Notes under the pieces: generated by a model | The model's database searches: none | What the model was told of the DNA's origin: nothing | Seen by the model: only the letters and a program-made list of their open reading frames with translations | Shown here: positions 5,748 to 14,519 of the stretch, in pieces | How the letters are laid out: each line of letters begins with the position of its first letter | Position numbering within the stretch: position 1 is the stretch's first letter | Assembly: GCA_002477595.1 (NCBI GenBank) | Contig: DLQN01000084.1 | Coordinates: 1-15,004, forward strand | DNA length: 15,004 bases | Source: Roseivirga sp. UBA7431 | GTDB taxonomy: Bacteria > Bacteroidota > Bacteroidia > Cytophagales > Cyclobacteriaceae | Direction: 5' to 3' | Translations under genes and position numbers: made by a program

Positions 5748-7499
5748 ATGGCAAAAAAGAAAAAGCTTAACAACATTACAGTCGGTCAGGTGTTTAAAAC
5801 CATCATTTGGCCTAAAAGAGGCCTCCTCTTGATTGGTTTGATACTCATTTTGATAAGGAGTGCAGCAAGCTTAGTACTTCCAGGCGCTACGCGTTTCCTG
5901 ATAGATGATGTAGTCGTCAACAAAGACATGGAAAAACTTTGGTTGGTTATCATTGTCACCATTGCTGCCATTGTTGCTCAGGCAGGTACTTCCTTTGCCT
6001 TAACACGACTATTAAGTGTACAAGCACAAAAGCTTATCGCCCAACTGAGAGTGAAAGTTCAGAAGCACATCCTCTCTTTACCCATTAATTATTTCGATAG
6101 TACAAAGTCAGGAGCCCTAGTTTCTAGAATAATGACAGATGTTGAAGGCGTTAGAAACCTTGTTGGGACTGGCTTAGTTCAACTGGTAGGTGGGTTACTC
6201 ACCTCAATTGGTGTGTTGTACATTCTAATTGATATGAATGCCAAATTAACCGCATTCGTCATCGCTCCCGTAGTGATATTTGGATTAGTTGCCATGAAGG
6301 CTTTCGCTTACCTGAGACCCATTTTTAGAAAGCGTGGCCAATTGAATGCAGAAGTTACCGGTCGATTAACAGAAACACTAAATGGTGTTAGAGTAATCAA
6401 AGGGTTCGGGGCAGAACAACAGGAAATTGAGACTTTTGAAAACGGTGTTGATGACCTCTACCAAAATGTTAAAAAGACATTAACCGCCACAGCAATTGTC
6501 ACCAGTTCGGCCACATTCCTTTTGGCAGGAGTAGCGAGTACTGGAATTTTGGGAATTGGTGGTTACTATATCATTCAGGGCACCATGACCCCTGGAGAGC
6601 TTGTTGCATTCATTGCTTACTTGGCAGTAATGATTGCACCAATCGTACAGATGTCAAATATAGGCTCTCAAATTACTGAAGCCTTTGCTGGTCTAGACCG
6701 TACTGAGGAAATCATGATGACACCAACTGAAGATGAGGACCCTAGGCGTACGGTGGAGCTAAAAGAAATTAAAGGCGATATGATATTTGATGATGTCAGT
6801 TTTGCCTATGAAGAGGATAAAGAGGTATTGAAGAATATCAGTTTTGAAGCCCCCTCTGGTAGTGTAACTGCCTTAGTAGGCACTTCAGGATCTGGGAAGT
6901 CTACTATTGCAGGATTAGCCGCTACTTTCTTAAACCCAAGAGAAGGGCAAGTCACCCTTGATGGTATTGATTTGTCCACTGTGCTGTTAAAAAGCTATCG
7001 ACAAAACCTTGGGGTAGTTCTCCAAGATGATTTCTTGTTTGAAGGGACCATCCGCGACAATATTCTCTTCCCTAGGCCAAATGCTTCTGAGGAAGAGCTC
7101 AAGGCAGCCGTAGAAACCGCTTACGTTCAGGAATTCACGGATAGATTTGAAGATGGTCTCAATACCTTAATAGGTGAGCGAGGCGTAAAACTTTCTGGTG
7201 GTCAAAGACAGCGAATCGCAATTGCGAGAGCCGTACTCGCTAATCCGAAAATATTAATTCTTGATGAAGCCACTTCCAATTTGGATACTGAAAGTGAAAC
7301 CTTTATTCAGCGCAGTTTATCTGAACTGATGAAAGGCAGAACAACATTTGTTATAGCGCACCGCTTGAGTACCATACGTCAAGCAGATCAGATTCTGGTA
7401 ATCGAAGAAGGTAAGATTGCAGAGCAAGGAAACCATGATGAGTTGATTGCCAAGGAAGGTCGCTACTACCAATTGTACACTTACCAAGCGCGTATTTAA
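5748..7499 (+). CDS. ABC transporter half-molecule, MsbA/multidrug type (permease-ATPase fusion)
   Basis: This 583-aa protein has an N-terminal membrane domain and a C-terminal ATPase, and should act as a homodimeric or heterodimeric exporter in the inner membrane. Hydrophobic segments lie near residues 24-46, 64-86, 140-162, 166-184, 248-276 and 283-303, consistent with six helices. The ATPase shows Walker A GTSGSGKST (378-386), Q-loop Gln426 (VVLQDDFLFEG), signature LSGGQ (482-486), Walker B ILILDE (502-507) with catalytic Glu507, and H-loop His538. All key residues are intact, so it should be active. The substrate cannot be read from the sequence; lipids, drugs or peptides are all possible. 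It follows aroA by 95 bases with a hairpin between, so it is probably not part of the aromatic operon. Confidence 0.94.
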   Translation: MAKKKKLNNITVGQVFKTIIWPKRGLLLIGLILILIRSAASLVLPGATRFLIDDVVVNKDMEKLWLVIIVTIAAIVAQAGTSFALTRLLSVQAQKLIAQLRVKVQKHILSLPINYFDSTKSGALVSRIMTDVEGVRNLVGTGLVQLVGGLLTSIGVLYILIDMNAKLTAFVIAPVVIFGLVAMKAFAYLRPIFRKRGQLNAEVTGRLTETLNGVRVIKGFGAEQQEIETFENGVDDLYQNVKKTLTATAIVTSSATFLLAGVASTGILGIGGYYIIQGTMTPGELVAFIAYLAVMIAPIVQMSNIGSQITEAFAGLDRTEEIMMTPTEDEDPRRTVELKEIKGDMIFDDVSFAYEEDKEVLKNISFEAPSGSVTALVGTSGSGKSTIAGLAATFLNPREGQVTLDGIDLSTVLLKSYRQNLGVVLQDDFLFEGTIRDNILFPRPNASEEELKAAVETAYVQEFTDRFEDGLNTLIGERGVKLSGGQRQRIAIARAVLANPKILILDEATSNLDTESETFIQRSLSELMKGRTTFVIAHRLSTIRQADQILVIEEGKIAEQGNHDELIAKEGRYYQLYTYQARI

Positions 7500-7676
7500 T
7501 CTCCAAGCGAGTTAATCGTTATTATAAAGAAGAGGGAGCATCTCAGTTTTAAGAGCTCTTTATTGAATACAGACTTCACATGAATAAGCAAGGTTATTAC
7601 ATCTGGATCAGATAAATCAAACCTTTCTTGATCATTCCTTAATTTTATTTCACTTTTTATTATCGCGAATTTATAG

Positions 7677-7705
7677 CTACTGAGGCACCTCAGTAGGTTT
7701 TTTTT
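7677..7705 (+). terminator. Intrinsic terminator
   Basis: CTACTGAG (7677-7684) pairs perfectly with CTCAGTAG (7689-7696) across a GCAC loop. One G and then eight T residues (7698-7705) follow. It lies 178 bases after the ABC transporter stop and 105 bases before the next start, so it most simply ends the transporter transcript with a long 3' untranslated region. Confidence 0.88.
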
Positions 7706-7747
7706 GCATGCCCTGGAGCTTATGACATTAAGAGGTAGATAAATTTT

Positions 7748-7773
7748 TATGAATATATGTTGAATATTCCATA
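7748..7773. repeat. AT-rich inverted repeat upstream of 7811
   Basis: TATGAATAT (7748-7756) pairs with 7764-7773 with one bulged C and a 7-base loop. It is 37 bases before the ATG at 7811 and could be an operator or a leader hairpin. The AT-rich composition lowers its significance. Confidence 0.3.
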
Positions 7774-7810
7774 TAAGTTTTCAATCTTTAGGAACATTTA
7801 ACCTAAACAG

Positions 7811-8317
7811 ATGAAACCGATAGCAGTATACGTACTGTTTTTGGGTAGTGCGATGGCTACTTATTTCTCCCTACTAGAGAAAAAAGTACCAACGTTTAAT
7901 GCCCAACTGGAATCGATTAACCTCGAGTCTCCAGATCAGCTCACCGGCTACTACTCATTGTCCGGTGAGCGTAAAGGTTTCAGCACAGAAGATAATACGA
8001 AGGCGTATCATATATTCTTCGAAAACAAGACCATGACTCCCATCAAGGTGGCTATACGCTACAAAGAGATTGATGGAGAGTGGTCAACTAAAGGATTAAC
8101 AAAGCTTGCCCCTGGTGAACGAAAACTAATGGGCAAGTCTGACGAAAAAACTTACTTCTATCACGTTGCCAAAAAGGTAGCTACAGAATACAATACTGAT
8201 GATTCTTTCAAATTCTCACTGAAATCCGAATCAGGTAAGGAATTAATATTCAAGAAAAAGCAGATATGGGAGTGTTACGACATGCAAGTGTGCAATGCAT
8301 TTGCCGTGTTTAGGTAA
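7811..8317 (+). CDS. Small exported protein with a DUF1036-like pattern, function unknown
   Basis: I do not recognise this 168-aa protein with certainty. Residues 1-20 form a short hydrophobic segment after MKP, consistent with a signal peptide or membrane anchor. Residues 66-120 show a domain with an Asn-Lys-Thr turn, an AIRYKEIDGEWSTKGL stretch, LAPGER, then YFYHVAKK. This resembles the pattern of DUF1036 proteins (an aromatic, small-residue 'G-Y...W.t.G...l.PGe....YyY..A' arrangement), but the match is by eye and could be wrong. Two cysteines lie close together near the C-terminus (Cys155 and Cys161), perhaps forming a disulfide outside the cytoplasm. It stands alone between two terminators, so it is probably its own transcription unit. 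Confidence 0.75.
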   Translation: MKPIAVYVLFLGSAMATYFSLLEKKVPTFNAQLESINLESPDQLTGYYSLSGERKGFSTEDNTKAYHIFFENKTMTPIKVAIRYKEIDGEWSTKGLTKLAPGERKLMGKSDEKTYFYHVAKKVATEYNTDDSFKFSLKSESGKELIFKKKQIWECYDMQVCNAFAVFR

Positions 8318-8327
8318 CGTAGGGATA

Positions 8328-8360
8328 GGGGGGTCTGCTGGAGGCTCCCCTTCTATTTTC
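8328..8360 (+). terminator. Terminator between convergent genes
   Basis: GGGGGGTCT (8328-8336) pairs with AGGCTCCCC (8342-8350) across a 5-base loop, nine pairs including two G-U. The T-rich tail TTCTATTTTC follows on the plus strand. The minus strand has no T run after the hairpin, so it mainly serves the gene ending at 8317. The tail overlaps the 3' end of the convergent gene. Confidence 0.65.
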
Positions 8361-9126
8361 TTATTATCTCAAAATAGTCTGCTGACTTTATCAACCGACT
8401 ACCATACCAACTAAATAGCTCACCATCTACCAATCGAATTTCAGCATTCGGCAAAAGCTCCTTTAATTCTTCCAGATGTTGCTCTTTGAAGGGATAAGGC
8501 TCCGAGGATAATAAAATAGATTCTGGGTTCAATATTTTGATTTCATTAAGGGTCAAATTCGGATAGCGTGATTCCTGAATACAGTTTTCAAAGCCCGCAC
8601 AATCCATCATCTCATTTATAAAAGTTCCTTTACCCGCAGCCATATATGGCGCTTTCCAGATCAGATAGAGAGTAGACTTCCTACGTGAAGGCATTGGGAT
8701 TCCTGAAAAGCTATTTTGAATACTATTAGCAATAAGGCCTGCCTCAGATGTTTTATTCACCAAATGACCAATATGCCTTATCATCGTTAAGGCATCCTCT
8801 AAAGTAGCTATATCACTCATCCAAACTGGGTACTTAAGCATCAGCTCTTCGATGGCAGCCTTATCATTCTCCTCCTTGTTACCGATGATTAGATCTGGCT
8901 GCAAGCCTTCGATCTTTTCCAAGTGATATTGCTTGGTACCCCCAACGATTGTCTTCTCTGAGCGCCAATTTTTAGGATGAATACAGAATTTAGTAATACC
9001 CACCACCCTATCACCTAAGCCCAGGTCATAGAGTAATTCTGTTTGAGAGGGTACTAAGGAAATGATACGCTGGGGCGAATTTGGTACTTCTACCTTACGC
9101 CCCATTTGGTCAACGACCGGAGTCAT
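8353..9126 (-). CDS. BtuF-like substrate-binding protein (helical-backbone metal receptor family), no signal peptide
   Basis: The 257-aa protein begins MTPVVDQMGRKVEVP and continues with IISLVPSQTELLYDLGLGDRVVG, hallmarks of the COG0614 family that binds cobalamin, haem or iron complexes. LQPDLIIGNKEEN and the later ILLSSEPYPF segments fit the same fold. Family members normally reach the periplasm through a Sec or lipoprotein signal, yet none is present. An in-frame TAA at 9133-9135 lies two codons before the ATG, so no signal was missed by a wrong start. No permease or ATPase partner lies nearby. It starts one base after the aminopeptidase stop and is the last gene of a three-gene operon. 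A B12 link to propionyl-CoA carboxylase upstream is inference. Confidence 0.85.
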   Translation of the reverse strand: MTPVVDQMGRKVEVPNSPQRIISLVPSQTELLYDLGLGDRVVGITKFCIHPKNWRSEKTIVGGTKQYHLEKIEGLQPDLIIGNKEENDKAAIEELMLKYPVWMSDIATLEDALTMIRHIGHLVNKTSEAGLIANSIQNSFSGIPMPSRRKSTLYLIWKAPYMAAGKGTFINEMMDCAGFENCIQESRYPNLTLNEIKILNPESILLSSEPYPFKEQHLEELKELLPNAEIRLVDGELFSWYGSRLIKSADYFEIIRK

Positions 9127-9127
9127 A

Positions 9128-10198
9128 CTACTTTAAATAACTAAAATCGTGATCGTTTGGCAGCTGAATCAGAAACTCATACATCAAATCGATAACCTTC
9201 TCGATATCTTCCTCATGTGCAGTTTCAACGGTGGTATGCATATACTTCAACGGAAGTGAAATCAAGGCAGATGGCACTCCTTCATTTGAATAAGCAAATG
9301 CATCCGTATCGGTCCCTGTAGATCTAGAAGAAGCAGAACGCTGGAAGCTAATCTTCTTTGCGTCAGCAACATCCATCAACATCTTCAAAAGGTTGTTATG
9401 TACGGCTGGCCCAACTGTAAGCACTGGTCCCAAACCTGCTTTCTGATCGCCATCGAGCTTCTTGTCATACATAGGCGAATGCGTGTCATGGCATACGTCT
9501 GTTATAATGGCAACATCTGGCTTGATTCGAGCTGCAATCATTTCGGCACCTCGCAAACCAATTTCTTCCTGAACAGCATTCACAACATAAAGTCCGAAAG
9601 GCAACTTGACGTTATTTTCCTTTAATCGTCTTGCTACTTCAGCAATCATAAAACCACCAATACGGTTGTCCAATGCTCGCCCGCACCAATACTTATTGTT
9701 CAGCTTGAACAACTCGTCTTCAAAAGTTATCACCGTACCCACGTGAATACCCATCTCTAAGACTTCATCTTTAGAAGAAGCTCCTACGTCAATAAAGATA
9801 TTTTTAAGTGTAGGCGCCTTTTCATTGGCCTTGTCTCTTACATGAATAGCAGGCCAACCGAAAACTCCTTTGACTACTCCTTTATCTGTATGGAGGTTCA
9901 CTCGCTTTGACGGTGCAATTTGATGATCAGAACCACCGTTTCGTACCACATAGATATAGCCATCTTCATCAATGTAATTGACAAACCAACTGATCTCATC
10001 AGCATGCGCTTCGATCACCACTTTAAAAGGTGCATCTGGATTGATTACACCTACTGCAGTACCATATTTATCAGTAAAATGTGATTCAGTAAATGGCTTG
10101 ACATAATCTAACCAAATCTGCTGTCCTGAGCTTTCAAACCCTGTTGGAGAGGCGTTATTCAAATATTTTACTAGAAAGTCTTCGCTTGTCTTATTCAT
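9128..10198 (-). CDS. M42-family metallo-aminopeptidase
   Basis: This 356-aa protein matches the M42 family of large cytoplasmic aminopeptidases, which form dodecameric tetrahedral shells and trim peptides. Likely metal and catalytic residues are all present: His65 and Asp67 (EAHADEI), Asp177 (GRALDNRIGG), Glu211 and Glu212 (VQEEIGLRG), Asp234 (IITDVCHD) and His321 (YMHTTVE). The length is typical. The substrate (acidic, hydrophobic or other N-terminal residues) cannot be decided from sequence. It starts one base after the carboxylase stop and ends one base before the BtuF-like gene, so the three genes are co-transcribed. Confidence 0.93.
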   Translation of the reverse strand: MNKTSEDFLVKYLNNASPTGFESSGQQIWLDYVKPFTESHFTDKYGTAVGVINPDAPFKVVIEAHADEISWFVNYIDEDGYIYVVRNGGSDHQIAPSKRVNLHTDKGVVKGVFGWPAIHVRDKANEKAPTLKNIFIDVGASSKDEVLEMGIHVGTVITFEDELFKLNNKYWCGRALDNRIGGFMIAEVARRLKENNVKLPFGLYVVNAVQEEIGLRGAEMIAARIKPDVAIITDVCHDTHSPMYDKKLDGDQKAGLGPVLTVGPAVHNNLLKMLMDVADAKKISFQRSASSRSTGTDTDAFAYSNEGVPSALISLPLKYMHTTVETAHEEDIEKVIDLMYEFLIQLPNDHDFSYLK

Positions 10199-10199
10199 C

Positions 10200-11786
10200 T
10201 TACAATGGTATGTTTCCGTGTTTCTTTTTAGGTAAGGTGTCTACCTTATTTTCAAGCATGCCGAACGCTCTTATCAGTTTCAATCTTGTTGTATCAGGGG
10301 TAATCACTTCATCAACATATCCCCTTCTTGCTGCCCGATACGGGTTCGCAAATGTAGCGGTGTATTCATCTACCTTTTCCTGAAGCTTAGCCACCGGATC
10401 ATCGGCAGCGGCAATCTCTCTCTTGAAGATGATCTCTGCAGCACCTTTGGCTCCCATCACAGCGATTTCGGCCATTGGCCAAGCGTAATTCATATCTGCG
10501 CCAATGTGTTTTGAATTCATCACATCATATGCACCACCATATGCCTTTCTCGTAATGACGGTAATTCTCGGTACGGTAGCCTCAGCAAAAGCATAAAGCA
10601 ACTTAGCACCATTGGTGATAATTCCTCTCCACTCTTGATCAGTTCCTGGTAAGAAGCCCGGGACATCTTCCAGTACCAATAGTGGAATATTAAACGCATC
10701 ACAAAAACGTACAAACCTTGCCCCCTTCACACTCGCGTCAATATCCAATACGCCAGCTAAAGATGCTGGCTGGTTACCTACAATACCGATGGATCGTCCA
10801 CCGAGTTTCGCAAATCCGACAATAATGTTCTCAGCAAAATTCTTATGTACTTCGAAAAAGGAATCTTCATCTATCAAATGATCGATTACCTCTTTCATAT
10901 CATATGGCTGATTTGGGTTATCAGGAAGTATGTCGTTCAGCTTAGTTCTAATTTCATTATCAGCATTGTATTTATAAACCGGTGCGTCTTCCTCGCAGTT
11001 TTGAGGTATGTAAGAGATTAATCTTTTGATGTCGTTTAAACATTGCACTTCATTCGCACTAGAGAAATGAGTTACACCACTCTTAGTGCTATGCGTGCTA
11101 GCGCCTCCAAGTTCTTCTGCCGTAACATCTTCTTGAGTTACTGTCTTAACCACGTTTGGACCAGTGACGAACATGTAAGACGTGTTTTCCACCATAAAGA
11201 TGAAATCGGTAATGGCTGGAGAATAAACAGCGCCACCTGCACAAGGGCCCATGATTGCTGAAATTTGAGGTATTACCCCGGAGGCTCTGGTGTTCCGATA
11301 AAAGATATCAGCATAGCCACCAAGTGAAACTACACCTTCTTGAATCCTTGCTCCACCCGAATCATTCAAACCAATGAGTGGGGCACCATTCTTCATGGCG
11401 AGATCCATCAGTTTACAAATTTTTTCTGCGTGGGTTTCTGAAAGTGATCCCCCAAAAACAGTGAAGTCTTGAGAATAAACGTAAACCAATCGATCATTAA
11501 CAGTTCCGTAACCCGTTACTACTCCATCGCCTAGGTATACCTCTTTATCAAGTCCAAAATCAGTAGCCCTATGCTCTACAAACTTTCCAATCTCTTCAAA
11601 AGTACCCTCGTCTATGAGTAAGGTTATACGTTCTCGGGCCGTAAGCTTACCTCTCTTATGTTGTGCCTCAATTCGCTTCTTACCACCTCCTAATAACGCT
11701 TCTTCGTTCTTAGCCGCTAGTAATGCATACTTCTCTTCTTTGGTCAAAAGATGAGTTTTGGAGTGCTCGTTATTCTGATCAGCCAT
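10200..11786 (-). CDS. pccB: Acyl-CoA carboxylase carboxyltransferase (beta) subunit, probably propionyl-CoA
   Basis: The protein (528 aa, normal length) transfers CO2 from carboxybiotin to an acyl-CoA, probably giving methylmalonyl-CoA from propionyl-CoA. Motifs of the family are [66 protein letters not shown] and [19 protein letters not shown], with C-terminal KKKHGNIPL. The Asp in GGAYDVM corresponds, as I recall, to the residue that favours short acyl chains in actinobacterial PccB; this is from memory. The biotin carboxylase and biotin carrier subunits are not in the window. It is the first gene of the operon, with a TATCTTTG element at 11806-11813 just upstream. A methylmalonyl-CoA decarboxylase or a geranyl/methylcrotonyl-type enzyme is less likely. 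Confidence 0.93.
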   Translation of the reverse strand: MADQNNEHSKTHLLTKEEKYALLAAKNEEALLGGGKKRIEAQHKRGKLTARERITLLIDEGTFEEIGKFVEHRATDFGLDKEVYLGDGVVTGYGTVNDRLVYVYSQDFTVFGGSLSETHAEKICKLMDLAMKNGAPLIGLNDSGGARIQEGVVSLGGYADIFYRNTRASGVIPQISAIMGPCAGGAVYSPAITDFIFMVENTSYMFVTGPNVVKTVTQEDVTAEELGGASTHSTKSGVTHFSSANEVQCLNDIKRLISYIPQNCEEDAPVYKYNADNEIRTKLNDILPDNPNQPYDMKEVIDHLIDEDSFFEVHKNFAENIIVGFAKLGGRSIGIVGNQPASLAGVLDIDASVKGARFVRFCDAFNIPLLVLEDVPGFLPGTDQEWRGIITNGAKLLYAFAEATVPRITVITRKAYGGAYDVMNSKHIGADMNYAWPMAEIAVMGAKGAAEIIFKREIAAADDPVAKLQEKVDEYTATFANPYRAARRGYVDEVITPDTTRLKLIRAFGMLENKVDTLPKKKHGNIPL

Positions 11787-11805
11787 AGGTATTTAATTAT
11801 GTGGT

Positions 11806-11813
11806 CAAAGATA
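11806..11813 (-). promoter_or_regulatory. Candidate -7 promoter element for the carboxylase operon
   Basis: The minus strand reads TATCTTTG, an exact TAnnTTTG match, 20 bases before the ATG at 11784-11786. A TTTTTTG lies upstream, but only 12 bases away, shorter than the usual 17-23 spacing. Confidence 0.45.
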
Positions 11814-11925
11814 TATAGATAGACTCAAAAAAGAATTTTAGGCGATGGTAATTCCATAATTGGACAATTCATTATTTGGCAATATGCCTTATATTCGACC
11901 AACCTTAATAAAAGGGTTATTTAGA

Positions 11926-12849
11926 ATGCGCAAAGCGGTTATTGATCTAGGAACGAATACATTTCATCTGTTCATCGTGGAAATCCACAATGGAAATATA
12001 AACACGCTTTATAAAGAGAAAATTGCTGTTAAAATCGGCCAAAACGGAATCAGCAAAGGGAAAATTGCCAAAGATGCCGTCAAACGGGCCATTCATACAC
12101 TTCAGATATTTAAAACTATCATTGATCAATTTCAAGTTACTGATGTCAGCGGTGTTGCTACGAGCGCTATCCGAAACGCCAAGAACGGAAAAGACTTAAT
12201 CGATGAAATCGCTGAAAAAACCGGCATTCACATCAACATCATTTCAGGTGATCTTGAAGCAGAACTCATTTTTGAAGGTGTGAAAGCCGCTACGACACTG
12301 TCTAATGAAAATCAATTGGTGATGGATATCGGTGGTGGTAGTGTGGAGTTCATCATTGGCAATAAAGAAGCGATTCACTGGAAAAGAAGTTTTGAAATTG
12401 GTGCTCAGCGCTTATTAGATAAATTTCATAAAAGTGACCCCATGCCTACAGAAAGTATAGATCATATGTTTGCCTGGCTTTCAGAAGAACTTCAGGAACT
12501 TAAGGATGCGCTAGTCACTTTTAAACCTACAGGGCTAATTGGTTGCTCTGGCACTTTTGATACGTTATCCGAAATTTACCTAAACAGAGTGCGCAAAGAA
12601 CGGAAACCAGAAAGCACTATTTTTAAGTTACCCATCAAAGATTATCACGACATACATCGCGAATTGCTTATAAAAGACAAGTCCGAAAGGTTAGAAATCA
12701 AAGGCATGGTCAGCATGCGCGTTGATATGATTGTTGTGGCTAGTTGTTTAATCTCATTTGTTTTAGAGTACTTAGACATTAAGAACATCACAGCCTGTAC
12801 CTATGCCTTAAAAGAAGGCCTTCTCTTTTCAACCAAGTCACTCACCTAA
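11926..12849 (+). CDS. Ppx/GppA-family phosphatase (exopolyphosphatase / guanosine pentaphosphatase)
   Basis: From ATG at 11926 the protein has 307 aa. It starts MRKAVIDLGTNTFHLFIVEI, the N-terminal phosphate-binding loop of the ASKHA (actin-like) fold, which is expected within a few residues of the start. A longer frame from TTG at 11860 would add 22 residues with no family counterpart, so I reject it. GVATSAIRNAKNG, ISGDLEAELIFEGV, MDIGGGSVEFIIG (second phosphate loop) and IGCSGTFDTL follow in family order. It lacks the extra C-terminal HD-like domains of long Ppx proteins, as do many roughly 300-aa members. It hydrolyses polyphosphate or pppGpp; sequence alone does not decide. It is divergent from the carboxylase operon, and the dehydrogenase gene follows after 20 bases. 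Confidence 0.92.
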   Translation: MRKAVIDLGTNTFHLFIVEIHNGNINTLYKEKIAVKIGQNGISKGKIAKDAVKRAIHTLQIFKTIIDQFQVTDVSGVATSAIRNAKNGKDLIDEIAEKTGIHINIISGDLEAELIFEGVKAATTLSNENQLVMDIGGGSVEFIIGNKEAIHWKRSFEIGAQRLLDKFHKSDPMPTESIDHMFAWLSEELQELKDALVTFKPTGLIGCSGTFDTLSEIYLNRVRKERKPESTIFKLPIKDYHDIHRELLIKDKSERLEIKGMVSMRVDMIVVASCLISFVLEYLDIKNITACTYALKEGLLFSTKSLT

Positions 12850-12869
12850 CCCTCTCAGCAAACAGTCCT

Positions 12870-13949
12870 ATGGCTATTTATACCCATCAATCTCTTTACG
12901 AATTTGCTAAATCAGTCTTCATCAAGATGGGCTGTTCAGATGCCGATGCATTAACGGCATCAGACACGTTACTTTCCGCTGACCTAAGAGGTGTCGATTC
13001 TCATGGAGTGGCAAGATTGAGTGGATATGTGAGGCTATGGGAGAAAGGTAGAATCAATACCAGTCCCAACATCAGAATTGTTCATGAATCACCGAGCACC
13101 GCAGTGGTCGATGGTGATGCTGGTTTAGGTTTGGTCGTAGCACCTTTTGCCATGCAAGTCGCCATTGATAAGGCCAATCAAGCCGGTACCGGCTGGGTGG
13201 CCGTAAAGAACTCAAATCATTATGGAATTGCTGGCTATCATGCCATGAAAGCGCTAGCACATGATATGATTGGAATATCTATGACTAATGCCAGCCCATT
13301 GGTAGCGCCAACCTTTTCTAAGGAAAGGTTATTGGGTACAAACCCAATCGCTGTTGCTATACCTGCTAATGAAGAACCACCATATGTTGGTGATTTTGCA
13401 AGCACTACTGCTGCCAATGGAAAACTAGAAATACTTCAAAGAAAGGGAGAAGAAGCTCCTGAAGGCTGGATTCAAGATGCCGAGGGAAATGTAACCACAA
13501 ATGCCTATGGCGTTAAAGAAGGCGGTGCGCTTAGGCCATTAGGCGGTGATAGAAGCAATGGTAGCCATAAAGGGTATATACTCGGCTCGATGGTAGATAT
13601 CTTCTCAGCGGTACTCTCAGGCGCTAATTATGGGCCGTGGGCACCTCCGTTCGTAAGCTTTATGGATCCAGTAAGTGATCCTGTTGGAGACGGACTTGGG
13701 CATTTCTTTGGTGCGATGCGTGTTGATGCCTTCAGACCTGCAGATGAATTCAAAGGACACATGGACAAATGGATCAGGCGATTTAGAAACTCTGAGCCTG
13801 TAAATATTGAACAACCCGTATTAATCCCAGGTGATCCGGAAAGGGCAATGGAAAAGGAACGCACTACCAACGGTATTCCGTTATTAGATGCGGTAGAGAA
13901 TGACCTATTGAGTTTGGCTAAACGCTTTGATGTAACGCTTAAAAAGTAA
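12870..13949 (+). CDS. Ldh-family NAD(P)-dependent oxidoreductase (malate/L-lactate dehydrogenase type 2)
   Basis: This 359-aa protein belongs to the family of L-sulfolactate, ureidoglycolate and type-2 malate dehydrogenases, which is unrelated to the Rossmann-fold enzymes. RGVDSHGVARLSGYVRLW includes the conserved His45. VDGDAGLGLVVAPFAM, VKNSNHYGIAGYHAM with His116, and LLGTNPIAVAIP are typical of the cofactor and substrate site. GSHKGYILGSMVDIFSAVLSG near residue 230 is also a family hallmark. The substrate is not determined by sequence; malate or lactate is the usual guess. It is probably co-transcribed with the Ppx/GppA gene 20 bases upstream. Its last 11 bases overlap the convergent gene at 13939-14505. 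Confidence 0.92.
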   Translation: MAIYTHQSLYEFAKSVFIKMGCSDADALTASDTLLSADLRGVDSHGVARLSGYVRLWEKGRINTSPNIRIVHESPSTAVVDGDAGLGLVVAPFAMQVAIDKANQAGTGWVAVKNSNHYGIAGYHAMKALAHDMIGISMTNASPLVAPTFSKERLLGTNPIAVAIPANEEPPYVGDFASTTAANGKLEILQRKGEEAPEGWIQDAEGNVTTNAYGVKEGGALRPLGGDRSNGSHKGYILGSMVDIFSAVLSGANYGPWAPPFVSFMDPVSDPVGDGLGHFFGAMRVDAFRPADEFKGHMDKWIRRFRNSEPVNIEQPVLIPGDPERAMEKERTTNGIPLLDAVENDLLSLAKRFDVTLKK

Positions 13950-14505
13950 TCCCCCCTCGAAAAACGATCGCGCTATTGTAAGGCGACCTAAATTCATCGT
14001 GCAATAGATTTAGCAAAACAGTGACATTGACTCCACCCCGTCCAAAAATAGGTTGAAAAGTACCACCACCAATCAATAAGCCTGGCACCCACTCACGAGT
14101 AGTACCTCCTGCACCATCGAATGTGGGTAATTCTGTATTAAGCGATTCAAATTCTGCATGAGCAAAGAAACTGTCGAAAATCGAATGTCTTAAAAACGTT
14201 CGGCCTCCATAAACACTGTTCTTGATTGTAAATCGATTACCGGAAGGAATTGCCAGAAATTCCCTAGATAAATAAAGATAGGTCGTGCCCAAGCCCACAG
14301 AAAAATCATCATTGACCATATAACCCACTAGTGGAGATACATCTATAAAAGTGAACCGTGTACCTAGGTTGAATGAGAAGTTACCGCCAAAATATAGACG
14401 ATCTCTAAAGCTGGTAGAATCTGACTCCTCTTCGAAATAAACTTGTGCATTTGAGACTGATACAAGTCCAATAAATAGCGTCAGGGTGAGTAAAAGCTTT
14501 TTCAT
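13939..14505 (-). CDS. Exported, outer-membrane beta-barrel-like protein, function unknown
   Basis: I do not recognise a specific family. The 188-aa protein starts MKKLLLTLTLFIGLVSVSNA, a clear Sec signal peptide likely cleaved before Gln21. The rest alternates short hydrophobic and polar stretches with many Gly, Phe and Tyr residues (LYFGGNFSFNLGTRFTF, DFSVGLGTTYLYLS, SVYGGRTFL, PGLLIGGGTF). It ends IVFRGGITF, with the C-terminal aromatic residue common in outer-membrane barrels; eight to ten strands would fit the length. The ATG lies only 15 bases after the T run of a terminator, so its own promoter is hard to place. It overlaps the 3' end of the convergent dehydrogenase gene by 11 bases. 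Confidence 0.82.
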   Translation of the reverse strand: MKKLLLTLTLFIGLVSVSNAQVYFEEESDSTSFRDRLYFGGNFSFNLGTRFTFIDVSPLVGYMVNDDFSVGLGTTYLYLSREFLAIPSGNRFTIKNSVYGGRTFLRHSIFDSFFAHAEFESLNTELPTFDGAGGTTREWVPGLLIGGGTFQPIFGRGGVNVTVLLNLLHDEFRSPYNSAIVFRGGITF

Positions 14506-14519
14506 ATGCTCTGTAAACG

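Larger units (their letters stand above)
7500..7810. other. 311-base intergenic stretch
   Basis: No gene of normal length is present. It contains the palindrome AAGAGCTCTT at 7551-7560, an 11-codon reading frame at 7580-7615 (MNKQGYYIWIR) that I do not trust as a gene, a strong terminator at 7677-7705, and an AT-rich inverted repeat at 7748-7773. I could not pick a convincing promoter for the gene at 7811. A small RNA ending at the terminator is possible but unsupported. Confidence 0.6.

Noticed and set aside
7580-7705. 11-codon frame with Tyr-Tyr-Ile-Trp before a strong terminator, as a second attenuator
   Set aside because: Only three aromatic codons, no antiterminator that fits between the frame and the terminator, 62 bases between the frame's stop and the hairpin, and the next gene is a small exported protein unrelated to amino acid synthesis.
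8353-11786. Carboxylase, peptidase and BtuF-like genes as a new metabolic system
   Set aside because: Tight spacing shows an operon, but each protein is a common housekeeping-type family and the functional link is only suggestive; kept as a low-interest observation on the missing signal peptide.
11878-11888. GGCA-ATA-TGCC inverted repeat upstream of the Ppx/GppA gene as an operator
   Set aside because: Four-base arms are expected by chance and nothing else supports a binding site.
11860-11925. TTG start extending the Ppx/GppA protein by 22 residues
   Set aside because: The family begins a few residues before the DLGTNT loop, and ATG at 11926 gives exactly that.
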